DNA from: Aquincola tertiaricarbonis
GTDB taxonomy: Bacteria > Pseudomonadota > Gammaproteobacteria > Burkholderiales > Burkholderiaceae_C
Length of the DNA: 64,000 nt
Direction of reading: 5' to 3'
Assembly (NCBI RefSeq): GCF_023573145.1
Contig: NZ_CP097635.1
Span: 1,364,001-1,428,000, forward strand
A program made the position numbers and the translations under genes. A model generated the notes under the pieces. That model worked only from the letters and a program-made list of their open reading frames with translations, did no database searches and had not been told where the DNA came from. Position 1 is the stretch's first letter. Each line of letters starts with the position of its first letter. Below, piece by piece: positions 27,652-38,547 of the stretch.

Positions 27652-28983
27652 TCAGCCCACCGGGGGGGTGCGGCTGAACTGCGGCACGCCCTGCACGTAG
27701 GCGGCGGCCAGGTTGCGGTCGTCGGCCAGCGTGAACCAGGCGAACAGCTGCTCGTGCAGGCTCTGCACCACGGCCATGCGCCGTTCGGCCACCGGGTCGG
27801 CGGCCCAGTCCCACACGCACACATCGGCCAGGCGGCCGGGCTCGAAGGAGCCGATCTCATGGTCCAGCCGCAGCGCCTGCGCGGCGCCCAGCGTGGCGGC
27901 ATGCAGCGCCTTCCAGCCGGTCAGGCGCTGGCCCTGCAGCGCCTGGATCTTGTAGGCGTCCAGCACGGTGCGCATCATCGACAGGCTGGTGCCGCCGCCC
28001 ACATCGCTGGCCAGTGACACCTGGCCGCCGGCCTCTTCGGTGGCGCGCCAGTCGAACAGGCCGCTGCCCAGGAACAGGTTGGAGCTGGGGCTGTGCGCCA
28101 CCTGGGCGCCGGTGTCGCGCAGCACGGCGCGGTCTTCGGCGTCGAGCCAGATGCCGTGGGCCAGCACGCTGCGCTCGTTCATCAGGCCGGCGCGCAGGTA
28201 CACGTCCAGGTAGCTGCGCGCCTCGGGGAACAGCTGCTGCACCCAGGCCACTTCCTCGCGGTTCTCGGCGACGTGGGTCTGCATGTACAAGCCGGGGTAG
28301 GCGGCGCACAGCGCGCCGGCCATGGCCAGCTGCTCGGGCGTGCTGGTGGGCGCAAAGCGCACCGTCACCGCATAGGCCAGCCGGCCGCGGCCGTGCCAGC
28401 GTTCGATCAGCTCCACGCAGTCGCGCTCGGCCTGCACCACGTCGTCGCGCAGGTTGTCGGGGGCGTTGCGGTCCATCAGCACCTTGCCGGTGATCAGCCG
28501 CATGCCGCGGCGGTGGGCCTCTGCCATCAGCAGCTCGGCGCTGATCTTGTGCACCGTGGGAAACACCACCGCCGTGGTGGTGCCGTGCGCCAGCAGCGCC
28601 TGCACGAAGCGGGCGGCGCCGGCCTCGCTCTCGGCGGCCTGGGCGTAGCGGCTCTCGGCCGGAAAGGTGTAGGTGTTCAGCCAGTCCAGCAGCTCGGTGC
28701 CGTAGCTGCCGATCACGTCCAGCTGCGGGCTGTGCACATGGGTGTCGATGAAGCCCGGCAGGACCAGCCGGCCGCGGTGGTCGTGCCGCTCCCAGCCTTC
28801 GCCGGGCAGCGGCGCATCGGCCGGCTGGGCGCCGGTGATGCGGCCGTCCTCCACCAGCAGCCAGTGGTCGGGCCGCCAGCGCACGGCCGGGCTGTGCACC
28901 GCGCCCCACTCGGGCGTGGCGGTGAAGTCGAGCAGGTCACCACGCAGGGCCAGTCGGTGGGGCGGAGCTTCGGTCGGGGTCAT
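27652..28983 (-). CDS. guaD: guanine deaminase
   Basis: 443-aa amidohydrolase converting guanine to xanthine in the cytoplasm. Zinc-site and substrate motifs: LPGFIDTHVHSPQ, GSYGTELLDWLNTYTFPAE (diagnostic of guanine deaminases), MQTHVAENREEV, SVLAHGIWLD and LASDVGGGTSLSMM. The length equals the family norm. The ATG at 28983 was chosen at the start of homology; a longer frame extends to 29082 inside the LysR gene. It follows that regulator by 28 bases and feeds xanthine to the divergent xdhAB products. Confidence 0.95.
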   Translation of the reverse strand: MTPTEAPPHRLALRGDLLDFTATPEWGAVHSPAVRWRPDHWLLVEDGRITGAQPADAPLPGEGWERHDHRGRLVLPGFIDTHVHSPQLDVIGSYGTELLDWLNTYTFPAESRYAQAAESEAGAARFVQALLAHGTTTAVVFPTVHKISAELLMAEAHRRGMRLITGKVLMDRNAPDNLRDDVVQAERDCVELIERWHGRGRLAYAVTVRFAPTSTPEQLAMAGALCAAYPGLYMQTHVAENREEVAWVQQLFPEARSYLDVYLRAGLMNERSVLAHGIWLDAEDRAVLRDTGAQVAHSPSSNLFLGSGLFDWRATEEAGGQVSLASDVGGGTSLSMMRTVLDAYKIQALQGQRLTGWKALHAATLGAAQALRLDHEIGSFEPGRLADVCVWDWAADPVAERRMAVVQSLHEQLFAWFTLADDRNLAAAYVQGVPQFSRTPPVG

Positions 28984-29011
28984 CGGCGGATTCGGTTGGG
29001 GGGGCGGATTG

Positions 29012-29971
29012 TCAATGCAGTGCCAGCCGGCGGGCCACCTCGCGCACCTGCTCGCGCAGCCAGCGCATCGAGGGCGAGGCATGCGTCAGGTCGTGCCACA
29101 GCTGGTAGTAGGTGAGAGGCGGAAACGGTGCCGGGCAGCGCACGATGCGCACCGGCAGCGCGCCGGCGTAGCGCGAGCAGAACTGGCGCCCGGTGGTGAG
29201 CACCAGCGCGCTGCGGGCCACCATCAGCGGAATGAGGCTGAAGTGGGCGCTGCGCACCACCAGGTTGCGCTTGAGCCCCAGGGACGTGAGGTGCTCCTCG
29301 ATCACGCCCAGCGCGCCCGGGCTCAGCGGCGAAGGAGCCACGTGCTCGCAGCCCAGGTACTTGTCCACCGTCCAGCCCTTGCCTGCGCCTTCGGCCAGGC
29401 GCACCACCGGGTGGCCCTCGGCCACCAGGCACACGATCTCGTCGGTCATCAGCCGGCCCAGGTGCAGCTCTTCGGGCGGGCGCAGCCAGTTGCCGATCAC
29501 CAGGTCCACCTCGCCGTCGGCCAGGCCACGGCGGTAGTCGAAGTCGCGTGACAGGGCCAGCAGCTCGATGCGGGCGCCGGGCGCGGCCTGGTGCACATGG
29601 GCCACCAGCTCGGGCAGGAACGTAGGGTCCAGGTAATCGCTGGCGGCGATGCGGAAGGTGGCGGTGGTGGTCTGCGGGTCGAACGAGGCGCCGCGCAGCC
29701 GTGGGCTGAACAAGGCATCGGCCGCCTGCAGCAGGCTGGCCGCCGGCCCCACCAGCTGCAGCGCGGTGGCGGTGGGCGTCATGCCGTTGCCGGCCCGCAC
29801 CAGCAGCGGATCGCCGGTGAGCTCACGCAGCCGCTTCAGCTGGGCGCTGACGGCGGGTTGGGTGCTCTGCAGGCGCAGGGCAGCACGGGAGACGCTGCGT
29901 TCGACGATCACGGTGTGGAGGACTCTGATCAGGTACAGCTCGATCTTGTCGAACTCGGCGCGCTGCGTCAT
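29012..29971 (-). CDS. LysR-type transcriptional regulator of the purine locus
   Basis: 319-aa LysR regulator. The winged helix-turn-helix occupies residues 12-70 (VERSVSRAALRLQSTQPAVSAQ), and the periplasmic-binding-protein-like effector domain fills the remainder. It is the first gene of the minus-strand purine operon and is divergent from xdhA with only 73 bases between the starts, the classical arrangement for a LysR activator of the opposite operon. The ligand would presumably be a purine intermediate. A longer frame to 30046 overlaps xdhA and was rejected. Confidence 0.92.
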   Translation of the reverse strand: MTQRAEFDKIELYLIRVLHTVIVERSVSRAALRLQSTQPAVSAQLKRLRELTGDPLLVRAGNGMTPTATALQLVGPAASLLQAADALFSPRLRGASFDPQTTTATFRIAASDYLDPTFLPELVAHVHQAAPGARIELLALSRDFDYRRGLADGEVDLVIGNWLRPPEELHLGRLMTDEIVCLVAEGHPVVRLAEGAGKGWTVDKYLGCEHVAPSPLSPGALGVIEEHLTSLGLKRNLVVRSAHFSLIPLMVARSALVLTTGRQFCSRYAGALPVRIVRCPAPFPPLTYYQLWHDLTHASPSMRWLREQVREVARRLALH

Positions 29972-29981
29972 ATGGCTGGCT

Positions 29982-30005
29982 CGATAGGTGCTATGAGGGC
30001 TATCG
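29982..30005. promoter_or_regulatory. putative LysR operator between the regulator and xdhA
   Basis: CGATAG (29982-29987) and CTATCG (30000-30005) form a perfect inverted repeat 12 bases apart, with a second nested dyad ATAG-GTG-CTAT (29984-29994). LysR proteins bind interrupted dyads containing T-N11-A in such divergent spacers, so this is the best candidate for regulation of both xdhA and the catabolic operon. Confidence 0.55.
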
Positions 30006-30044
30006 TATTCACGGGCTGCCCTGCAGCGAGTAACTTCCCACCCC

Positions 30045-31547
<1,503 letters not shown>

Positions 31548-32341
31548 GGTGTGGCTGTGAGCTGCGCTGATGGTGGGGTTGTGACGGTGCTCCGTGGGTG
31601 CTTCAGCGAAGCGCTGCAATCTGCGGCGCTGCGCGGCGGGCGGGGCCCGGCAGGGGCTCATGCGGTCTCGGTCGGCCCTGCGGGCCGACTGCGCTGCGGT
31701 GCTCACGACGAGGTCGCGCGGCGGAACTCGCTACGTTCGCTGCGCTCACTGCGCTCGAACAGCCACCGCGAGTCAGTTCACGAAGCACGCTGCGCGTGCC
31801 GACCTCGTCGCTGCGCTCCTCGCCGAGCCCAAAATCGCCCCCACCAGGCCCCGCCCGCCGCGCAGCACAGGTGCCGACCTGCGGTGGCCCCCACACACCC
31901 CACCCCGCGCCAAGAGCTGGCAACCCAGCCCGCGCCCCCGAATGGGGTCCCGATGCGCCAGCGAGGCCGCACGGGGGCGGGGGGCTGGGCGGGTAGGGGC
32001 GAGGGCGCATCTGGAGCGCCGAGCAGCGCAGGGCGGGTGGCCCGCGCGCGCAGCGCGCTTCGTCATCTGACTCGCAGGCGGGTGTCTGAGCGGAGATGGC
32101 AAAGCCATCGCAGCGAGTTACGCGGCGTGGGCCACTCGACCGAGCAGCGCAGGGCAGTCCGCGCAACGCGCGGACCGCGGAAGCTAAGCCCACGCCCCTA
32201 CCCGCCCAGCCCCACGCCCAGGCACCCCACCCCGCACCAGCCCCAAGCCAGCCTCGCCGCAAGAAACCACGCCCAACAAAGCAGCCAGGCCAGCCTGTCT
32301 AGACAAGCGCTCCGCCGCCAAGCACTCAGCCGGACCCCCAC
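31548..32341. repeat. 794-base non-coding spacer between xdhA and xdhB, repeat-rich
   Basis: The spacer holds no credible gene: open frames in it are Arg/Pro/Ala-rich and overlap in all frames. It contains an extended copy of the dispersed repeat seen around the intron (31637-31720 matches 17116-17197; 32104-32188 matches the junction region), a segment with CTCGCTACGTTCGCTGCGCTCACTG-type iterations near 31727-31760 and a MITE-like element at 31975-32219. Such spacers are abundant in some Burkholderiales genomes. Here it interrupts an operon whose genes normally abut. Confidence 0.7.
31975..32219. mobile_element. MITE-like element with 27-base terminal inverted repeats
   Basis: The left end at 31975-32001 and the right end at 32193-32219 are inverted copies with one mismatch; the inner 21 bases (31981-32001 and 32193-32213) are exact. 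They enclose 191 non-coding bases that include the empty intron target stem at 32151-32180. There is no transposase and no clear target duplication, so the mobility label is inference from the terminal repeats; a long-range RNA hairpin is the alternative. Confidence 0.45.
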
Positions 32342-34765
32342 ATGAACAAGCCCATCGCCCCCAGCCTGCTGCAGCCCGCCGAAGCCTTCGCACCCTATGC
32401 GAAGAACACCGCCGCGCGCATCGACGAAGCGGCCGAACGCAGTGCCCAGGCCGCCGGGGCGCGGGTCGGCATCAGCCGGCCGCATGAGTCGGCCCACCTG
32501 CACGTGGCCGGTGAGGCCACCTACATCGACGACATCCCCGAGCTGCAAGGCACCCTGCACTGCGCGCTGGGCCTGTCGCCGGTGGCCAAGGGCACGCTGA
32601 AGAGCGCCGACCTCGACAAGGTCAAGGCCATGCCCGGCGTGGTGGCCGTGCTCACCGCGGCCGACATCCCCGGCAGCAACGACTGCGGCTCGATCGTGCA
32701 CGACGATCCCATCCTGTGCGACGGCGAGATCCGCTACCTGGGCCAGCCGGTGTTCGCCGTCATCGCCGAAAGCCGCGACCAGGCGCGCCGCGCCGCTGCG
32801 CTGGCCAGGCAGGTGTTGCAGATCGACGCCCTGCCCCCGGTGCTGACGCCCCAGCAGGCCCACGCGCAGCAGCAGTACGTGGTGCCGCCGATGCACCTGG
32901 TGCGCAGCAGCACCGAAGGCGGCGCGCAGGCCGCCATTGCCAAGGCGCCGCACCGGCTGCAAGGCACCTTCGACGTCGGCGGACAGGAGCAGTTCTACCT
33001 GGAAGGCCAGATCAGCTATGCCGTGCCGAAGGAGAACGACGGCATGCATGTGCACTGCAGCACCCAGCACCCCACCGAGATGCAGCACCTGGTGGCCCAT
33101 GCGCTGAAGCTGCATGCCCACCATGTGCAGGTGGAATGCCGGCGGATGGGCGGTGGCTTCGGCGGCAAGGAGTCGCAGTCGGGCCTGTTCGCCTGCGTGG
33201 CGGCGGTGGCGGCCAAGAAGCTCAACCGACCCGTCAAGCTGCGGCTGGACCGCGACGACGACTTCATGATCACCGGCCGGCGCCACTGCTTCTGGTACGA
33301 GTACGACATCGGCTACGACGACGAAGGCCGCATCCTGGGCGCCGAGGTGAACATGGTCTCGCGCGCCGGCCACTCGGCCGACCTGTCGGGCCCGGTGATG
33401 ACCCGCGCGCTGTGCCACTTCGACAATGCCTACTGGCTGCCCGACGTGGCGCTGCACGGCTTCTCGGGCAAGACCAACACCCAGAGCAACACCGCCTTCC
33501 GCGGCTTCGGCGGGCCGCAGGGCGCCATCGCCATCGAGAACATCCTGGACGCGGTGGCCCGCCGGCTGGGCCGCGACCCGCTGGCGGTGCGCCGTGCCAA
33601 CTTCTACGGCACCACCGAGCGCAACGTCACGCCCTATGAGCAGACGGTGACCGACAACATCGTGCACGAGGTGGTCGACCAGCTGGTGGCCAGCAGCGAC
33701 TACACGGCGCGGCGCGAGGCGGTGGCGCAGTTCAACGCCGGCAGCCCGGTGCTCAAGCGCGGCCTGGCGCTGGTGCCGCTGAAGTTCGGCATCTCCTTCA
33801 ACGTCAAGCACTTCAACCAGGCCGGCGCACTGGTGCATGTGTACAACGACGGCTCCATCCTGGTGAACCACGGCGGCACCGAGATGGGCCAGGGCCTGAA
33901 CACCAAGGTGGCCCAGGTGGTGGCGCATGAGCTGGGCGTGAGCTTCGAGCGGGTGCGCGTGACCGCGACCGACACGCAGAAGGTGGCCAACACCTCGGCC
34001 ACCGCGGCCTCCACCGGCGCCGACCTGAACGGCAAGGCCGCGCAGGATGCCGCGCGGCAGATCCGCGAGCGCCTGGCCGCCTGCATCGCCGCGCACCATG
34101 GCGGCACCGCCGAGGAGGTGGTGTTTGCCAACGACGAGGTGCAGGTGGCGGGCCGCACGCTGCGCTTTGATGCGGTGGTGGCGCAGGCCTACCTGGACCG
34201 CGTGCAGCTGTGGTCCGACGGCTTTTACGCCACGCCGGGCCTGAGCTGGGACCGCGACAAGATGAAGGGCCGGCCCTTCTACTACTTCGCCTACGGCGCG
34301 GCGGTGAGCGAGGTGCTGGTGGACACGCTGACCGGCGAATGGAAGCTGCTGCGCGCGGACGTGCTGCACGATGCCGGCCGCTCGCTGAACCCGGCGCTGG
34401 ACATCGGCCAGGTGGAAGGTGCCTTCATCCAGGGCATGGGCTGGCTGACCACCGAAGAGCTGGTGTGGCACCCGCAGACCGGCAAGCTGATGACGCACGC
34501 GCCCAGCACCTACAAGATCCCGACCGCCAACGACTGCCCGCCGGTGTTCAACGTGCGGCTGTTCGACGGGCCCAACCGCGAGGACTCCATCCACCGCAGC
34601 AAGGCGGTGGGCGAGCCGCCGCTGCTGCTGCCCTTCTCGGTGTTCTTCGCCATCCGCGACGCCATCTCGGCCGTGGGCGGCCACCGGGTCGATCCGCCGC
34701 TGCGGGCGCCGGCCACGTCGGAAGCCATCCTCAGCGCCATCACCGCCGTCAAGGCAGCCGCCTGA
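32342..34765 (+). CDS. xdhB: xanthine dehydrogenase molybdopterin-binding large subunit
   Basis: 807-aa catalytic subunit holding the Mo-molybdopterin cofactor. Diagnostic motifs: HESAHLHVAGEATYIDDIPE, MGGGFGGKES, NTAFRGFGGPQG (with the catalytic-site Arg), NHGGTEMGQGLNTK and the C-terminal SKAVGEPPLLL carrying the base-catalyst Glu. The length is normal for bacterial XdhB. It ends 10 bases before xdhC. Expression together with xdhA must cross the repeat-rich spacer unless it has its own promoter. Confidence 0.96.
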   Translation: MNKPIAPSLLQPAEAFAPYAKNTAARIDEAAERSAQAAGARVGISRPHESAHLHVAGEATYIDDIPELQGTLHCALGLSPVAKGTLKSADLDKVKAMPGVVAVLTAADIPGSNDCGSIVHDDPILCDGEIRYLGQPVFAVIAESRDQARRAAALARQVLQIDALPPVLTPQQAHAQQQYVVPPMHLVRSSTEGGAQAAIAKAPHRLQGTFDVGGQEQFYLEGQISYAVPKENDGMHVHCSTQHPTEMQHLVAHALKLHAHHVQVECRRMGGGFGGKESQSGLFACVAAVAAKKLNRPVKLRLDRDDDFMITGRRHCFWYEYDIGYDDEGRILGAEVNMVSRAGHSADLSGPVMTRALCHFDNAYWLPDVALHGFSGKTNTQSNTAFRGFGGPQGAIAIENILDAVARRLGRDPLAVRRANFYGTTERNVTPYEQTVTDNIVHEVVDQLVASSDYTARREAVAQFNAGSPVLKRGLALVPLKFGISFNVKHFNQAGALVHVYNDGSILVNHGGTEMGQGLNTKVAQVVAHELGVSFERVRVTATDTQKVANTSATAASTGADLNGKAAQDAARQIRERLAACIAAHHGGTAEEVVFANDEVQVAGRTLRFDAVVAQAYLDRVQLWSDGFYATPGLSWDRDKMKGRPFYYFAYGAAVSEVLVDTLTGEWKLLRADVLHDAGRSLNPALDIGQVEGAFIQGMGWLTTEELVWHPQTGKLMTHAPSTYKIPTANDCPPVFNVRLFDGPNREDSIHRSKAVGEPPLLLPFSVFFAIRDAISAVGGHRVDPPLRAPATSEAILSAITAVKAAA

Positions 34766-34775
34766 CCCCATCACC

Positions 34776-35591
34776 ATGGACCGCCACATCCGCCGCACCG
34801 CCCGCGCCTGGCGCCAGGCTGCGCGCCACCCCGCCGTGGTGGTGCAGGTGCTTGAATCCAAAGGCTCGGCGCCGCGGCATGCCGGCACCCGCATGCTGGT
34901 GTCGGCGCGTGAGGCGGTGGGCACCATCGGCGGTGGCCACCTGGAGCTGAAGGCCATAGCGGCCGCGCGCGAGATGCTGGCCGAGGGCCGGGAGCCCTTC
35001 CAGCGCCACTACCCGCTGGGGCCGGCGCTGGGCCAGTGCTGCGGCGGCGCGGTGACGCTGGGCTTCGACTGGCTGGACGATGCCGCGCTGGCCGCCTGGC
35101 CCGAGCCGGAACCCATGTTCCACCTGCAGCTGTACGGCGCCGGCCATGTGGGCCAGGCCATCGTGCGGCTGCTGGCCACGCTGGATTGCCGGGTGGACTG
35201 GATCGACGAGCGCGAAGAACAGTTTCCGTCGGCCGAGGTGTTCACGCCAGCGCCCGACCACATCCGCGCAGTGGCGGTGGACGCGGTCGAAGGCGAGGTG
35301 GCGCTGGCCCCGCCGGGGGCGTTTTACCTGGTGCTGACGCACAGCCACGACCTGGACCTGCGCCTGACCGAAGCCATCCTGAAGCGGGGCGATTTCGGCT
35401 TCTTCGGGCTGATCGGCTCTGCGACCAAGCGAGCCCGGTTCACCCACCGGCTGGAAGCCAAGGGCGTAGCGCCCGAAACACTCGCCCGCATGCACTGCCC
35501 GATCGGCATCGAAGGCATCAACGGCAAGGAGCCGGAGCTGATCGCGGTGGCGGTGGTCGCGCAGTTGCTGCAGGTGGCGCAGCAAAAGTGA
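34776..35591 (+). CDS. xdhC: xanthine dehydrogenase accessory protein XdhC
   Basis: 271-aa chaperone that binds and sulfurates the molybdenum cofactor before insertion into XdhB. The N-terminal XdhC/CoxI segment has VVVQVLESKGSAPRHAGTRM and TIGGGHLELKAI. The C-terminal Rossmann-like domain has LYGAGHVGQAIVRLLATLDC and FFGLIGSATKRARF. The gene follows xdhB with a 10-base gap and ends before a palindrome-rich stretch that probably terminates the operon. Confidence 0.95.
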   Translation: MDRHIRRTARAWRQAARHPAVVVQVLESKGSAPRHAGTRMLVSAREAVGTIGGGHLELKAIAAAREMLAEGREPFQRHYPLGPALGQCCGGAVTLGFDWLDDAALAAWPEPEPMFHLQLYGAGHVGQAIVRLLATLDCRVDWIDEREEQFPSAEVFTPAPDHIRAVAVDAVEGEVALAPPGAFYLVLTHSHDLDLRLTEAILKRGDFGFFGLIGSATKRARFTHRLEAKGVAPETLARMHCPIGIEGINGKEPELIAVAVVAQLLQVAQQK

Positions 35592-35593
35592 CT

Positions 35594-35665
35594 CAGGTCC
35601 GCCGGGCCGCCCCAAGGACCTGAAAGGCCCCCCCGGGGGTAGCGAGCGAAAGCGAGCTTGGGGGC
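35594..35665. terminator. palindromic intergenic region, probable convergent terminator
   Basis: Contains CAGGTCC (35594-35600) / GGACCTG (35616-35622) and a larger pair CCCCAAG (35610-35616) / CTTGGGG (35657-35663), with a tandem AGCGAGC-GAA-AGCGAGC between. It lies between xdhC (+) and a small gene (-) whose ends converge. The AGCGAGCGAAAGCGAGC string is a common intergenic motif in this bacterial group. Confidence 0.5.
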
Positions 35666-35668
35666 TCG

Positions 35669-35878
35669 TCAATGCAGGCGGTCGCTCAGGCAGACGGCCG
35701 GCGGGCAAAACTCGCGGCCGACCACGGCGCGGGCGTACAGGTAGTTGTCGCGCGCCTTCTCGCTCAGCGAGTCCAGGTGCACTTCGCCGCGCTCGTCGCA
35801 CGGGAAGGTGAGTGCGCGGCCCGAATGGAACAGCGATTCGAAACGCAGTTCGTAGGTGGCTTGTGCGGTGATGGCCAT
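35669..35878 (-). CDS. conserved small hypothetical protein, 69 aa
   Basis: 69-aa soluble protein starting MAITAQATYELRFESLFHSG and containing ALTFPCDERGEVHLDSLSEK and a C-terminal GREFCPPAVCLSDRLH. The composition is normal for a folded cytoplasmic protein, and it is separately transcribed from its neighbours. It resembles short unnamed proteins frequent in Burkholderiales, but I do not recognise a family with a known function. Confidence 0.7.
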   Translation of the reverse strand: MAITAQATYELRFESLFHSGRALTFPCDERGEVHLDSLSEKARDNYLYARAVVGREFCPPAVCLSDRLH

Positions 35879-36007
35879 GACGTACTCCCGAAAGATGGAT
35901 GGCTGACTGGCTTATCGGCAAGACTAGGCGTCCGCCTCAGCCGCCACCATGTCCCGGCGCCCCGGCGCTCTGTCGGTGTGGCACCAGACCGCGCGTAGCA
36001 AGTTCGC

Positions 36008-36955
36008 CTACACGCCGTGGGCGCCGCCGAACAGCGCGCCCGCCACTGCGGCCGGATCGGTGAGCGTGCGCACCCGCTGGTAGGCCTCCTCTGCCGCCGG
36101 ATGCACCCGGCGCAGGAAGTTGAGCCACTGCTTCAGGCGGCCGGCGCGATGCCGCGCTTCCACCCGCGTGCCCACGATCTGCCAGAAGTCGGCGATGCGC
36201 GGCATCAGCGCCGACCAGGCCACCGGCTCCACCGCGCCGCGGATGGCCAGCGCCAGGCCGGGGTCGGCCACCATGCCACGGCCCAGCATCAGCGCGTCGC
36301 AGCCCGACTCCTGCAGGCAGCGCTGCGCATCGGCCACCGTCCAGATCTCGCCATTGGCCACCACCGGCAGCTTCACCGCCTGGCGGATGTCGGCGATGCG
36401 CGCCCAGTAGGCCGGCGGCCGGTAGCCCTGGGCCTTGGTGCGGCCGTGCACCACCAGTTCCTCGGCGCCGCCGGCCTCGATGGCCTGCGCGCAATCCAGC
36501 GCCAGCGCATCGTCGTCGAAGCCCAGGCGCATCTTGGCCGACACCGGCATCTCGGCCGGCACCGCGCGCCGCACCGCTTCCACGATGCGGCCCACCAGCG
36601 GCGGATCGACCAGCAGCGCGGCGCCGCCGCCATGGCGGTTCACCACCTTGGCCGGGCAGCCGAAGTTGAGGTCGATGCCCGCCGGCCCCAGCGAGGCCAG
36701 GCGCGCCGCGTTGTCGGCCAGGCAGGCCGGGTCGCTGCCCAGCAGCTGGGCCCGCACCGGCGTGCCGGCGCGGGTGCGGCCGCCGTTTTTCAGCTCGGGC
36801 ACCACGCGCACGAAAGCCTTTTCGGGCAGCAGGGTGCCGGTGACGCGGATGAACTCGGACACGCAGCGGTCGATGCCGCCCACTGCGGTGAGCGCATCGC
36901 GCAGCGCATAGTCCAGCAGGCCCTCCATCGGGGCCAACAGCAATCGGGGAGTCAC
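36008..36955 (-). CDS. dusC: tRNA-dihydrouridine(16) synthase
   Basis: 315-aa FMN enzyme that reduces a uridine in tRNA to dihydrouridine. It begins TPRLLLAPMEGLLDYALRD and contains the catalytic Cys in NFGCPAKVVNRHGGGAALL, the substrate loop VHGRTKAQGY and phosphate-binding ANGEIWTVADA and MLGRGMVADP. The HGGGAALL form is that of the DusC subgroup. The GTG at 36955, 10 bases past the DUF808 stop, was chosen because homology starts there; an ATG at 36994 inside the upstream gene is the alternative. Confidence 0.93.
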   Translation of the reverse strand: MTPRLLLAPMEGLLDYALRDALTAVGGIDRCVSEFIRVTGTLLPEKAFVRVVPELKNGGRTRAGTPVRAQLLGSDPACLADNAARLASLGPAGIDLNFGCPAKVVNRHGGGAALLVDPPLVGRIVEAVRRAVPAEMPVSAKMRLGFDDDALALDCAQAIEAGGAEELVVHGRTKAQGYRPPAYWARIADIRQAVKLPVVANGEIWTVADAQRCLQESGCDALMLGRGMVADPGLALAIRGAVEPVAWSALMPRIADFWQIVGTRVEARHRAGRLKQWLNFLRRVHPAAEEAYQRVRTLTDPAAVAGALFGGAHGV

Positions 36956-36965
36956 GTTCGGTCGG

Positions 36966-37892
36966 TCAATGCGCCTGGGCGGGGGCGCCGCCACGCAGGC
37001 GCTGCACCAGCGTCACCACCGCCAGGATCAGCGCGCCGGCCACGGCGCCGATGGCCATGTTCGCCAGGTTGCTGACCAGCCAGCCGGCCACGCCGCCCAG
37101 GGGTTCGGCAAAGCCCTCGATGGTATGCGCCACCACCGGCACGCCGTGCACCAGGATGCCGCCACCCACCAGGAACATGGCCGCGGTGCCCGCCACGCTG
37201 AGGAACTTCATCAGCCACGGCGCGGCGGCCAGGATGCCGCGGCCCAGGCTGCGCAGCCCGCCGCTGGCGCTGCGGCTGAGGGCCAGGCCGGCGTCGTCCA
37301 GCTTCACGATGCCGGCCACCAGGCCGTACACGCCCACCGTCATCAGCAGCGCGATGCCCACCAGCACGATGACCTGCGTGGTGAAGGGGGCTTCGGCCAC
37401 CGTGCCCAGCGTGATGGCGATGATCTCGGCCGACAGGATAAAGTCGGTGCGCACCGCGCCCTTGATCTTGTCCTTCTCGAAGGCCACCGGGTCGACCTTG
37501 GGGTCGGCCAGCGCCTGCAGCCGCTGGGCACGCGCCGCTTCGTCGTCGGCCTTGGCATGCAGCAGCTTGTGCGCCAGCTTTTCCACCCCCTCGAAGCACA
37601 GGAAGGCGCCGCCCAGCATCAGCAGCGGCGTCACCGCCCAGGGCGCGAAGGCGCTGATCAGCAGCGCCGCCGGCACCAGGATGGCCTTGTTGACCATCGA
37701 GCCCTTGGCCACCGCCCACACCACCGGCAGTTCGCGGTCGGCGTTGACGCCGGTGACCTGCTGCGCATTCAGCGCCAGGTCATCGCCCAGCACGCCGGCC
37801 GTCTTCTTGGTGGCCACCTTGGTGAGCACCGCCACATCGTCCAGCACCGAGGCGATGTCGTCGATCAGGGCAAGCAAGCTGGAACCGGCCAT
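36966..37892 (-). CDS. DUF808 (YedI-like) integral membrane protein
   Basis: 308-aa inner-membrane protein with the conserved N-terminus [28 protein letters not shown], followed by about six TM segments and [17 protein letters not shown] in the middle. The family is widespread in proteobacteria with no established role. The ATG at 37892 is the start of homology; a frame extending to 38084 overlaps the DUF1415 gene. It lies in a run of minus-strand genes with dusC immediately downstream. Confidence 0.9.
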   Translation of the reverse strand: MAGSSLLALIDDIASVLDDVAVLTKVATKKTAGVLGDDLALNAQQVTGVNADRELPVVWAVAKGSMVNKAILVPAALLISAFAPWAVTPLLMLGGAFLCFEGVEKLAHKLLHAKADDEAARAQRLQALADPKVDPVAFEKDKIKGAVRTDFILSAEIIAITLGTVAEAPFTTQVIVLVGIALLMTVGVYGLVAGIVKLDDAGLALSRSASGGLRSLGRGILAAAPWLMKFLSVAGTAAMFLVGGGILVHGVPVVAHTIEGFAEPLGGVAGWLVSNLANMAIGAVAGALILAVVTLVQRLRGGAPAQAH

Positions 37893-37929
37893 GGGGGCAC
37901 CTTGGAAGTGGAGGGTTGCCGGCGCGCGA

Positions 37930-38547
37930 TCAGTCGCGGCCTGGTGGTGCTGCAGCAATCGCCATGCGCGCGTCGGCCTGCCAGCGCTCGCGCAGCGCCT
38001 CCCAGCCCTCATGCCCCAGCGCGGCCAGGCTGCGCTGGTTGGCTTCGTAGATGGCCTCGGGTTCGGGGAAGGCTTCCACCGCACGGTCGATGCTCTCCTC
38101 GCGCAGCAGGTGCAGCATCGGGAAGGGCGACTGGTTGGTGGCGTTCTCGATCTCGCCCGGTTCGGTGCCTTCGAACCGGTACTGCGGATGGAAGCTGGCC
38201 ACCTGCAGCACGCCGTCCAGGCCCAGCTCCTCCACCAGCGCCTCGGCCGCGTCGAGGAACTGGTTGTAGTCGTCGAAGTCGGTGAGCGCGGCGGGGTGGA
38301 TCAGCAGGCAGGTGTCCACCTCGGCCGCGTCGGTGGCGGCCAGCTGCTGCAGTTCGTCGGCCAGCTGCTGCAGCAACACTTCGGGGTCGGCCGATTCGCA
38401 CACCGCATAGCGCACCTGGCCGCGCACATGCACGGCCTTGGCGAAGGGGCACAGGTTGAGGCCGATGACCGCATGCTCCAGCCACGCGCGGGTCTCGGTG
38501 ATGGCCTGGGCCGGCGTCACCGCACCGCCTGCTTGCAGCGCGGCCAT
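37930..38547 (-). CDS. DUF1415 domain protein
   Basis: 205-aa cytoplasmic protein of DUF1415. It contains the conserved [35 protein letters not shown] and the C-terminal [13 protein letters not shown]. The function is unknown in the family. Its ATG shares one base with the stop of the oligopeptidase gene (TGATG), so it is co-translated with that peptidase. Confidence 0.88.
   Translation of the reverse strand: MAALQAGGAVTPAQAITETRAWLEHAVIGLNLCPFAKAVHVRGQVRYAVCESADPEVLLQQLADELQQLAATDAAEVDTCLLIHPAALTDFDDYNQFLDAAEALVEELGLDGVLQVASFHPQYRFEGTEPGEIENATNQSPFPMLHLLREESIDRAVEAFPEPEAIYEANQRSLAALGHEGWEALRERWQADARMAIAAAPPGRD

Noticed and set aside
31551..32345. 264-residue open frame in the xdhA-xdhB spacer
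   Set aside because: Composed of repeats in several frames, Arg/Pro/Ser-rich, no ribosome site and no domain; overlaps inverted repeats.
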